Below are positions 30,601 to 36,743 of a stretch of DNA of 64,000 bases, one piece after another. The DNA comes from Flavobacterium sp. Root901 (GTDB taxonomy: Bacteria > Bacteroidota > Bacteroidia > Flavobacteriales > Flavobacteriaceae). Under the pieces are notes generated by a model. The model was not told where the DNA came from. It was given only the letters and a program-made list of their open reading frames with translations, and did not search any database. The position numbers were made by a program, and so were the translations under genes. The DNA lies in NCBI RefSeq assembly GCF_001429765.1, contig NZ_LMJB01000005.1, positions 2,549-66,548 of the forward strand, given 5' to 3'. The stretch's first letter is position 1, and the number at the start of each line of letters is the position of its first letter.

Positions 30601-30961
30601 TGACAAGGCTAAAAACGTAATTAATTTAGCGATGACAAAAATGCCATTAGATAAATTTGGTTATTACTCATTAGTTGAACCATTTGCTGATGGTTATTAT
30701 AAAGTTGGCGAAAATGCTAAAGCACACGATTTATTAGACAAATTGGTCAACAAGTACAAAGAAAACCTAAATTACTATAGTACTTTGCCTCCTGGAGATC
30801 AAACAGATTTAGCAATGGATATTATTACAGACATTGAACGATACAGAAGCTTACTGCATGTGATGAGAGAAAACAAAGACAAAGCTTTCTATGAAACACA
30901 TAAAAAAGTATTCAACACTTATGTAAACGTTTTTGAGCGTTTTGGACGCGAAAAAGAATAA
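27680..30961 (+). CDS. DUF2723 / TMEM260-like GT-C glycosyltransferase
   Basis: 1093 residues. The N-terminal 330 residues are a multi-helix membrane domain with the conserved loop EPTMSFWDCGEYIATAAK (acidic Asp/Glu pair) and GHPPGAP that marks the DUF2723 family, related to the eukaryotic protein O-mannosyltransferase TMEM260. More helices follow (about 570-690), then a soluble C-terminal part with TPR-like helices. It probably transfers a sugar from a lipid carrier to exported proteins; the acceptor is unknown. Single gene with its own terminator. Confidence 0.85.
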   Translation: MAQFNFNKWNTIIGWFAFAIALITYTLTVEPTMSFWDCGEYIATAAKLEVGHPPGAPLFQMMGAFFAMFAIDAQHVAVMVNMMSVFSSAFTILFMFWSSSMILKKIVARFAEIDQNNSIVILGSSFVGALAYTFSDSFWFNAVEAEVYAMASLLIALLFWLGLRWEQDMDKPKGNKWLLIISLVVGLSFGVHFMALLTIPSIGFLYYFKHYEKVTIKNFLIANVVVIGILLFIFKLLLPLTMAFFGKTEIFMVNNLGMPFNSGTIFVVLLLIAFFYFGLKFTKQKGLIFYNTIILCILFILIGFSTWIMLPVRANANTVINENKPSDAAEVLAYYNREQYGVNPLFYGPQYTEVFAGLDAETPYLDKKPNYERDYKTGKYIITNNYKNAEQNSDDNQKTILPRMWSTETSHIQNYISFTNPPKFRINPDYNYEDDLGKYGIDASQLTEEEYNKATAQLRNEVEKTVAEFRNAYAQKQIDNEGYIKFLKSYGDYLIIEKPTTADNFSFMFEYQFGYMYWRYLMWNFVGRQSDVQGKYDNLDGNWISGIKAMDSLHLGSQDKLPSDVLNNKGRNVYYFLPFILGLIGMMYHANKDLKSFYVLLALFLFTGIALKIYLNERPFEPRERDYALVGSFYVFAIWIGFGVYSLYESIKKYIAPKIAGPVIIAGSLLAAPVLMASQNWDDHDRSGRYTAVAMAKAYLSSCDKDAILFTIGDNDTFPLWYAQEIEHFRTDVKIVNTSLFMTDWYIDQMKAKSYESDPLPISFTHDQFVGDNLDYVAYIQKIDTRWNIKDFLDFIKNPKSTVGLQNGQTIHFYPTNKIRLNIDKNLIIKNKVVNPKYNDSIVPYLDIDIKGNALYKNRLMMLDILANNNWKRPIYFSGGAFDDEDYLWLKDYLQLDGMVYKLVPIRNVPSKDGGPMDMGQIDADKMYDIVMKWDWGNSESNTIYHDPETRRNSITYRTNLSRLMNELIAEGKIDKAKNVINLAMTKMPLDKFGYYSLVEPFADGYYKVGENAKAHDLLDKLVNKYKENLNYYSTLPPGDQTDLAMDIITDIERYRSLLHVMRENKDKAFYETHKKVFNTYVNVFERFGREKE

Positions 30962-30985
30962 TATACGAAAAATATATTGATTAAA

Positions 30986-31022
30986 AAAATGCAGTGCTTC
31001 TTGATAAAAAGCGCTGCATTTT
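30986..31022 (+). terminator. Terminator of the DUF2723 gene
   Basis: 14-bp stem AAAATGCAGTGCTT/AAGCGCTGCATTTT with one T-G wobble, followed by TTTATTTTT. It overlaps a possible GTG start at 30994 of the next gene, which argues against that start. Confidence 0.85.
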
Positions 31023-31053
31023 TTATTTTTACGTAGAGATAAATAAATTCAAA

Positions 31054-31692
31054 ATGAGCTTTTATTGGGTAAAAACTAATTCATTTATTAAAAAGGTGTT
31101 TTCTAAATATTGCTGGGATATCCCAAACAATGAAAAGAAAATATACTTAACCTTTGATGACGGCCCAACTCCTGAAATTACAGACTGGGTTTTATCTGAA
31201 TTAAAAAAGTTTGACGCCAAAGCCACTTTCTTCTGCATTGGAAAAAATATAAAGGCAAATATATCTTTATTCGAAAAATTAATCCGCGACGGTCATTCTA
31301 TTGGCAATCATACTATGAACCATGTAAATGGCTGGAAAATCCACACGAATGAATATATCGAAAACGTAAACAATTGTGCTAAGATTTTAGAAGAAGAAAT
31401 AAAACCTAAAAGTTTAATCTTTCGTCCTCCTTATGGGAAAATCAAAAAAGCACAATCTAAAATTTTGCGTAAACTAGGTTATAAAATAATAATGTGGGAT
31501 GTTTTAAGCGCTGACTTTGACCAAAGCATAACTCCTGAAAAGTGTCTTGAAAATGTCACTAAAAATGTAAAATCAGGAAGTGTAATTGTATTTCACGACA
31601 GTATAAAAGCATCACCAAATTTAAAATTTGCCTTACCTAAAACATTACATTTTTTAAAAGAAAACGGATATAAGTTTGATATTATTCATTAA
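31054..31692 (+). CDS. Polysaccharide deacetylase (NodB homology, CE4)
   Basis: 212 residues from the ATG at 31054; the longer frame begins with GTG inside the preceding terminator. CE4 motifs are complete: TFDDGPTPE (catalytic Asp and metal Asp), HSIGNHTMNH (metal His pair), RPPYG, DVLSADF and VIVFHDS. It should be a metal-dependent N-deacetylase of peptidoglycan or another N-acetylated glycan. There is no clear signal peptide. A possible -7 box (TATTTTTA at 31024) lies just after the terminator. Confidence 0.9.
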   Translation: MSFYWVKTNSFIKKVFSKYCWDIPNNEKKIYLTFDDGPTPEITDWVLSELKKFDAKATFFCIGKNIKANISLFEKLIRDGHSIGNHTMNHVNGWKIHTNEYIENVNNCAKILEEEIKPKSLIFRPPYGKIKKAQSKILRKLGYKIIMWDVLSADFDQSITPEKCLENVTKNVKSGSVIVFHDSIKASPNLKFALPKTLHFLKENGYKFDIIH

Positions 31693-31727
31693 GAGCCTAA
31701 AATAATATCTTTCCGGAAGTTTTAGTT

Positions 31728-32030
31728 TTATACGTCGAATTGATCCTGAACAATCCCGATAAGTGTATTTGCGTCAAGCTCTCCGGATTGTCTCCAGATC
31801 ATCTGACCTTCTTTGTAAATCATTAAAGTCGGAAGTCCTTTAATTCGTAATGCTTCGGCTAATTCCTGATTTTTATCAACATCAATTTTAATTACCTTTG
31901 CTTTGTCTCCAAGCGCAGCTGCAACATCCTTTATAACCGGATGCATTAACACTGATGATTCGTTCCAATCTGTGTAGAAGTCAATTAACACTGGAACCTG
32001 GGCATTTATAAGTTCTCCAAATTTTGACAT
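31728..32030 (-). CDS. Thioredoxin-fold protein lacking all cysteines
   Basis: 100 residues with a clear thioredoxin pattern: VLIDFYTDW, then IDVDKNQELAEALRIKGLPTLMIYKEG (cis-Pro loop). The WCGPC active site is replaced by WNESS, and there is no cysteine anywhere. It therefore cannot do dithiol-disulfide exchange; a chaperone or binding role is more likely. A -7-like TACATTTG lies at 32080-32087 on the minus strand. It follows the metallophosphoesterase gene on the same strand. Confidence 0.88.
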   Translation of the reverse strand: MSKFGELINAQVPVLIDFYTDWNESSVLMHPVIKDVAAALGDKAKVIKIDVDKNQELAEALRIKGLPTLMIYKEGQMIWRQSGELDANTLIGIVQDQFDV

Positions 32031-32101
32031 AAAACCAAAAATTTAATTCTTTTAATCTATTAAAAAGAGATAATTAATACAAATGTAGCATTTTTAACGA
32101 A

Positions 32102-33337
32102 TTAAGCCACATTCTTACCTTTTTTTAGTTCAATAACCGTGATTTCAGGCATAATTCCAACTCGTCCGGGATAGGCATGAAAACCAAATCCGCGGTTTAC
32201 ATAAACATATCTTCCTGCTTCTTCATAAAGTCCTGCCCATTGTTTATAAATATATTGTGCAAGGCTCCATTTAAAATATCCCGGAATCTCGATTCCAAAC
32301 TGCATTCCGTGTGTATGACCTGATAAAGTTAAATGAAAATTTTTAGGATGCTTTTTAATTTCATATTCCCAATGGCTTGGATCGTGGCTCATTAAAACCT
32401 TAAAATCATCTTCCTGAAGATTTGCCGAAGCTTTATTTAAATCTCCTGCTTTTTTAAAGTTTTTACCCCAGTTTTCAACTCCAACCAAAGCAATTTTATC
32501 AGATCCTTTTTGGATATATTTATTTTCGTTTAACAAAAGATCGAATCCTATTTTGCCATACAAACTCTTGATTTCTGCAAAATTTTCATCTTTTTCTTTT
32601 TCAGAAGGCCATGTTACATATTCTCCGTAATCGTGGTTTCCTAAAACAGCATATTTCCCATATTTGTATTCTTTGATCCTGTTAAAAGTTTCCAGCCACG
32701 GGTGCATTTCCTTTGCATGTGTATTTACAATATCTCCTGTAAATAAAATCATATCAGATTCCTGCTGGTTTATTAAATCAACTGCATAATTAATTTTATC
32801 AGGATTATCAAAACTTCCGCTATGAACATCTGAAATCTGGGTTATTTTAAAACCATCAAATTCATCCGGTAGATCCGGAAAAAATATGGTTTGTTTAAAG
32901 ACTTTAAAATTATATTTCCCTTCAAAAATTCCGTAAATCAAAGACAGAAACGGAACTGCTGCCAGACCTAAAGCTAACTGGCTTACAAACTTTCGCCTGT
33001 CCGGCATCATTTCTTTTCGGGGCGCATTGTACATGAAGTAATTTAATATACTTGCTCCTATTCTAAAAATATCTTCTCCAAACATAACCAGTGTAAGGAC
33101 GATTTTAGGAACATAGACCAGCAACATTAACCCCATTGTAAACATGGTTTGTTTGGTCTGCCCTACAGAACGGTCAAATTGTGTGAAAGAATATATAATA
33201 AAGGCTAAAAGCAGTACACTTATAACCTGATAGCTAATCAAAACCCATCTTAATTTAATTAAAGTACGAAAGGCCTGGTACGAATAGAACTCAATAAATA
33301 GAAAAAGAGCACATAGAATTACAAAACGAAGGATCAT
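32102..33337 (-). CDS. Membrane-anchored metallophosphoesterase
   Basis: 411 residues. About four membrane helices in the first 140 residues, including a loop with RRKFVSQLALG. The phosphoesterase domain follows (about 155-405) with the dimetal motifs QISDVHSG, TGDIVN, LGNHDYG, MSHDP and SGHTHGMQFG. It resembles YkuE/YaeI-type enzymes, which in some species act on lipid-linked substrates. The substrate here is not known. Confidence 0.9.
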   Translation of the reverse strand: MILRFVILCALFLFIEFYSYQAFRTLIKLRWVLISYQVISVLLLAFIIYSFTQFDRSVGQTKQTMFTMGLMLLVYVPKIVLTLVMFGEDIFRIGASILNYFMYNAPRKEMMPDRRKFVSQLALGLAAVPFLSLIYGIFEGKYNFKVFKQTIFFPDLPDEFDGFKITQISDVHSGSFDNPDKINYAVDLINQQESDMILFTGDIVNTHAKEMHPWLETFNRIKEYKYGKYAVLGNHDYGEYVTWPSEKEKDENFAEIKSLYGKIGFDLLLNENKYIQKGSDKIALVGVENWGKNFKKAGDLNKASANLQEDDFKVLMSHDPSHWEYEIKKHPKNFHLTLSGHTHGMQFGIEIPGYFKWSLAQYIYKQWAGLYEEAGRYVYVNRGFGFHAYPGRVGIMPEITVIELKKGKNVA

Positions 33338-33418
33338 TTATTTATAGTTTTAAGCAAAGTAACAAAGAATGAAAATTCTAACGCTTTTTATTATCAAAAA
33401 TTTAACTCAAATAATAGC

Positions 33419-33448
33419 AAAAGCCGATAGATTTCTCTATCGGCTTTT
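33419..33448 (-). terminator. Terminator after the first Lys-rich peptide gene
   Basis: 12-bp stem AAAAGCCGATAG/CTATCGGCTTTT with a 6-nt loop, between the peptide gene stop (33511) and the metallophosphoesterase start. Confidence 0.82.
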
Positions 33449-33510
33449 GCCGCCAAATTATTTAAAACCTTTAGTCTACAACAAAGTTTATTTAATAAAC
33501 TTATATTGTG

Positions 33511-33693
33511 TTATTTCTGAGCTTTTGCCGTTTCTGGCTTAGCCTCCGCTTTTTTAGCTTTTTTCTCCGCTTTTTTCTCTTTTTTAGCAGCTTTTACTTC
33601 TTTTGTCTGAGTTGCTTTTGCTGGTGTTGTTTGAGCCCCTACCATTGCAGTTGTTCCTAAAATTGCTACTGCTAATAAAACTAATTTTTTCAT
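33511..33693 (-). CDS. Small exported Lys/Ala-rich peptide, Asr-like (paralog 1)
   Basis: 60 residues: a signal peptide (AVAILGTTAMVGAQ) followed by a mature part that is almost only Lys, Ala, Glu, Thr and Pro, so strongly basic and probably unstructured. The core KEVKAAK and the A-x-LGT-x-x-MV signal are shared with the two peptides at 36235 and 36007. Composition resembles the enterobacterial acid-shock protein Asr, but homology cannot be shown. Its promoter carries the direct repeat shared with paralog 2, and it sits just downstream of the two-component genes. Confidence 0.85.
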   Translation of the reverse strand: MKKLVLLAVAILGTTAMVGAQTTPAKATQTKEVKAAKKEKKAEKKAKKAEAKPETAKAQK

Positions 33694-33733
33694 GATTTCA
33701 GAATTTATGATTATTATTTCTTTATTTATAGCT

Positions 33734-33769
33734 CAAAGATATAACCAGTAAATGAAGACAAAATGAAGA
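33734..33769 (-). promoter_or_regulatory. Promoter and direct-repeat operator of paralog 1
   Basis: On the minus strand: TCTTCATTT (33761-33769), 2 nt, TCTTCATTT (33750-33758), 8 nt, then the -7 box TATCTTTG (33734-33741). The 11-bp period and position over the -33 region resemble PhoB-type boxes of OmpR-family activators. The same arrangement with identical spacing occurs at 36474-36509. Confidence 0.75.
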
Positions 33770-33795
33770 TTGAACCAATCTGAAAAAATTAACTT

Positions 33796-35133
33796 TTAAT
33801 TGTGTTTTGGCGCCTCAGGGAACAGTAAAGTAAAGGTTGTTCCATTGTTTAATTCTGAAGCCACTTTAATTTCAATGCGATGAAAAGCCGCAATACTTCT
33901 GGCAATTGCAAGGCCCAGCCCCTGCCCTTCCTGATCAGAACTTACTCTTGCAAATCGATTAAAAATATTTTCAATTTGAGATTCGCTTAAACCAATTCCA
34001 AAATCTGCTATTGAAATAGAATATTGGTTTTCTGCAAACAGATCAGACACAATAATTTTCCCATCAGGTTTATTATATTTTATGGCATTGGTAACCAAAT
34101 TATAAATCAGGATATGGATTAAGGTTTTATTTCCTGTAAAGGCAAAATTGTATTCCATTTTATTGACAAACTTAATTCCTTTATCATCAATACGATCCTG
34201 AAGATCTTCCTGCAGATCATTTATTATTTCCTTAAAATTAATATTCTCATTTGCCTCATATTGATTGTTTTCAATTCTGGAAATCAATAAAAGATTATTG
34301 ATGATTTTTTTAAGCATATCCAATGTTCTTAAAGAACCTGCAATTTTATCAACCGCGTTATCATCTAAAGAAGCGTTTTGCAGTAAATTTTCCAGCTTAT
34401 TTTTTAGCAGCGCAATTGGAGTGAGCAATTCGTGAGAAACATTCGAAATAAATTGTTTTTCTTTTTTAAAAAGTTCTGCGATACGATCCATCATTTGATT
34501 TAAAACCAAATCGAGTTCCCTAAAATCCCTGGATTTAGCATTTATGGGCGTATGATCAAAAACTTCAGGTTCGTTTACGCGCCTTATTTTAGTATCAATA
34601 ATTTTATAAAAGGGCTTTAATAAGTATTCGATATAAAAAGTGTCGGCTAAAAAAGTAACCAGAAGGATAATTACCAAAACAATTATAATAAACAGTTTTA
34701 TGATAAAAGTTAAGTCTTTTACTTCGCTTAAGCTGCTGCCAATTTCGAGTTGATAATCTTCATTTTCATAGGTAAAATGATGCTGCAGAATTCGATATTC
34801 ATTTTCTTCGCCTTCAATAATTCGGTATTCATTACTAAATGAAGTTTTCTTTTGCCGCGGTTTTACAGGAACTCTCGAAAGAACTAAAAATTCACTGTGA
34901 AGTGTAGAAAACTGAGAATAAGTTTCGGTCGAATCATCTTGGTTTTCAATAAAATCATTAATTTCTTTTTGATTTAAATGATCGATGAATTTTTCCTTCT
35001 TTTCAATTAATCCGTTATTAATGTGCCTGTAAACTACATTCTCTACCAAAATAGGAAGCATGAGCCATAAAATCAAAATCACCAACAATCTTGTCAGTGC
35101 ATTAAAAATGGCCAATTGATGTTTTATTTTCAC
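33796..35133 (-). CDS. Two-component sensor histidine kinase
   Basis: 445 residues. Membrane helices at about 11-31 and 143-163 enclose a ~110-residue periplasmic sensor with no recognised domain. Then come a HAMP-like linker, the HisKA domain with phosphoacceptor His234 (SNVSHELLTPIALL) and the ATPase domain (N box LVTNAIKYN, G1 ADFGIGLS, G2 GQGLGLAIA). The topology fits a classical CpxA/QseC-like kinase. It is 10 bp downstream of the response regulator, so it forms a pair with it. Confidence 0.93.
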   Translation of the reverse strand: MKIKHQLAIFNALTRLLVILILWLMLPILVENVVYRHINNGLIEKKEKFIDHLNQKEINDFIENQDDSTETYSQFSTLHSEFLVLSRVPVKPRQKKTSFSNEYRIIEGEENEYRILQHHFTYENEDYQLEIGSSLSEVKDLTFIIKLFIIIVLVIILLVTFLADTFYIEYLLKPFYKIIDTKIRRVNEPEVFDHTPINAKSRDFRELDLVLNQMMDRIAELFKKEKQFISNVSHELLTPIALLKNKLENLLQNASLDDNAVDKIAGSLRTLDMLKKIINNLLLISRIENNQYEANENINFKEIINDLQEDLQDRIDDKGIKFVNKMEYNFAFTGNKTLIHILIYNLVTNAIKYNKPDGKIIVSDLFAENQYSISIADFGIGLSESQIENIFNRFARVSSDQEGQGLGLAIARSIAAFHRIEIKVASELNNGTTFTLLFPEAPKHN

Positions 35134-35143
35134 AAAAATCTAT

Positions 35144-35818
35144 TTATTCGTTTATACGATATCCTACATTTCGAACCGTTTCAAACCAATCGATCGATGT
35201 ATATTTGTCTAATTTTTTTCGAAGGTTACGAACATGAACATCTATAAAATTCGAATCGGAATTTACTTCGAGAATATCACCCCAAATATGTTCTGTTAAC
35301 TGCAATCTTGTAATTACCCTGTTTTTATTCAAAACTAAATATTGAAAAATATCAAATTCTTTTTTGGTTAAATTTATAGGCACTTCATTAAAACTCACTT
35401 TATAATCCTGGAGCTGCAGTAAAAATCCGTGTATGCTTAAATTGTTTAAGGTAAAACCATGAATCCTGCGAATAACGGCAAATAATCTTGCAGCCAGCTC
35501 AGTCAATGCAAATGGTTTGGTGAGATAATCATCGGCACCCAGATGAAGGCCGTTAATTCTGTCGTCCAGTTCTCCACGTGCTGTAAGCACAATTACTGCG
35601 ATTTTTGATTTTGTTTTTCGAATAGTCTGCAAAACTTCAAAACCATCTCCGTCGGGCAGTCCCAAATCCAGCAGCATGGCATCATAATCATTACCAGCAA
35701 ATTCTTCTAATGCTTCGGCGCAATTCTTTGCAATTTTACAAATATAACCTGCATTACACAGAAAATCGTAAACTTCTACAGCAAGCTCTTTATTATCTTC
35801 AACAATTAAAACATTCAT
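35144..35818 (-). CDS. OmpR-family response regulator
   Basis: 224 residues from the ATG at 35818 (MNVLIVEDN); a longer frame begins at 35830. The receiver domain has the acidic pocket (Glu7, Asp8), phosphoacceptor Asp51 (LLDLGLPDGDG), Thr and Lys in VLTARG and LTKPFA. A winged-helix DNA-binding domain follows (EFDIFQYLVLNKNRVITR, then NFIDVHVRNLRKKLD). OmpR/PhoB proteins bind 11-bp direct repeats, which is what the two neighbouring peptide promoters contain. Co-transcribed with the kinase. Confidence 0.94.
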   Translation of the reverse strand: MNVLIVEDNKELAVEVYDFLCNAGYICKIAKNCAEALEEFAGNDYDAMLLDLGLPDGDGFEVLQTIRKTKSKIAVIVLTARGELDDRINGLHLGADDYLTKPFALTELAARLFAVIRRIHGFTLNNLSIHGFLLQLQDYKVSFNEVPINLTKKEFDIFQYLVLNKNRVITRLQLTEHIWGDILEVNSDSNFIDVHVRNLRKKLDKYTSIDWFETVRNVGYRINE

Positions 35819-35900
35819 AAACCAATGCATTTAAGTGCAGCTAAAATTAATCAATTATCAAAAGTCAGGCTGCGCGTTATTAAAAAATTAACGAATAAAA

Positions 35901-35928
35901 AAAGCTGACAAATTTCTTCATCAGCTTT
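35901..35928 (-). terminator. Terminator after the Lys-rich peptide pair
   Basis: 8-bp stem AAAGCTGA/TCAGCTTT with a 12-nt loop; on the minus strand a T-run of about eight follows. It ends the transcript of paralogs 2 and 3 upstream of the response regulator gene. Confidence 0.75.
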
Positions 35929-36006
35929 CTTCAATCGCATTCATCATAATCATTATTCCTGTTTTGCCTTCGTTACAATGCTTCGAAAACAAAACGAGAA
36001 CAATTC

Positions 36007-36186
36007 TTATTTTTTCATGTTTGCTTCTTCTTTAGGAGCCTGAGTTTTGGCTTTTTTGTTTCCTTTATGATGGTGTTTTGAAGCTTTAACTTCTTTTGCC
36101 GGCGCTGTCTGTGCTGGAGTTGTCTGAGCACTTACCATTACACTTGTTCCTAAAACTGCTGCTAATACAATAAATAAATTTTTCAT
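36007..36186 (-). CDS. Small exported Lys/His-rich peptide, Asr-like (paralog 3)
   Basis: 59 residues, read directly from the sequence: ATG at 36186, TAA at 36007-36009. The signal peptide (VLAAVLGTSVMVSAQ) and mature motif PAKEVKASKHHHKGNKKAK match paralogs 1 and 2. The mature part is basic and contains a three-His run. It follows paralog 2 after 48 bp with no promoter of its own, so the two are probably co-transcribed. Short length makes it easy to miss in automatic annotation. Confidence 0.82.
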   Translation of the reverse strand: MKNLFIVLAAVLGTSVMVSAQTTPAQTAPAKEVKASKHHHKGNKKAKTQAPKEEANMKK

Positions 36187-36234
36187 GACTTTTAATTTTT
36201 AAATTAACCAACTAATTATTTAATACCTCTTTGT

Positions 36235-36432
36235 TTATTTTTTTACTTTTGCTGTTTCTGCTTTTGGAGCTTCGCTTTTTTCTGATTTTGTTTTTTTATC
36301 AGCTTTGCCTTTTGGATGTTTTGTCGCTTTTACTTCTTTTGCAGGAACTGTTTTACCATCTTTTGCAGGAAACGCATTAACCATTGCACTTGTTCCTAAA
36401 ACGGCTACTAATAACATCAATAAATTTCTCAT
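36235..36432 (-). CDS. Small exported Lys-rich peptide, Asr-like (paralog 2)
   Basis: 65 residues from the ATG at 36432; a longer frame uses TTG at 36441. The signal peptide (LLVAVLGTSAMVNA) is followed by a basic mature part with PAKEVKATKHPKGK and Lys/Ser/Glu-rich sequence. Paralogous to the genes at 33511 and 36007. The promoter upstream carries the shared TCTTCATTT direct repeat. Expression control by the adjacent two-component system is inferred. Confidence 0.84.
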   Translation of the reverse strand: MRNLLMLLVAVLGTSAMVNAFPAKDGKTVPAKEVKATKHPKGKADKKTKSEKSEAPKAETAKVKK

Positions 36433-36473
36433 GATTTCCAAGATTTAAATTAAATACCTTTTATTTTACAAGT

Positions 36474-36509
36474 CAAAATTACCTCTGTAAAATGAAGAGA
36501 AAATGAAGA
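36474..36509 (-). promoter_or_regulatory. Promoter and direct-repeat operator of paralogs 2-3
   Basis: On the minus strand: TCTTCATTT (36501-36509), 2 nt, TCTTCATTT (36490-36498), 8 nt, then the -7 box TAATTTTG (36474-36481). Sequence and spacing of the repeat equal those at 33734-33769, although the surrounding bases differ, which indicates selection on the repeat. Confidence 0.75.
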
Positions 36510-36743
36510 AATCCCTGAATAAAAAATTTTAACTTGATATTAACGCTTTGCCTTTTTTCCACTGTATAATTTGATAGAAGTCATTTAATATTGAATAATC
36601 AGAAACAATCCAGGGCGTACAACTTTGCATTTCTGCTAAAATGAACTTATATCATCTCTATCGGTTCAAAAAAAATTAATTTTCAAAAACTGAATCGTTT
36701 TTTAAAACCCAATTGTTTATTTTTACAGACTAATATTTTTTAT
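36510..36743. other. Spacer upstream of polA
   Basis: Part of a 311-bp non-coding stretch (36433-36743). Its left end holds the paralog 2 promoter. The right part should hold the polA promoter; a TATTTTTA near 36718 is the best -7-like match, without a clear -33 TTTG. No further gene or strong hairpin is seen. Confidence 0.45.

Noticed and set aside
30994..31053. Longer start for the polysaccharide deacetylase (GTG at 30994)
   Set aside because: The codon lies in the stem of the preceding terminator, and the added residues are not family-like.
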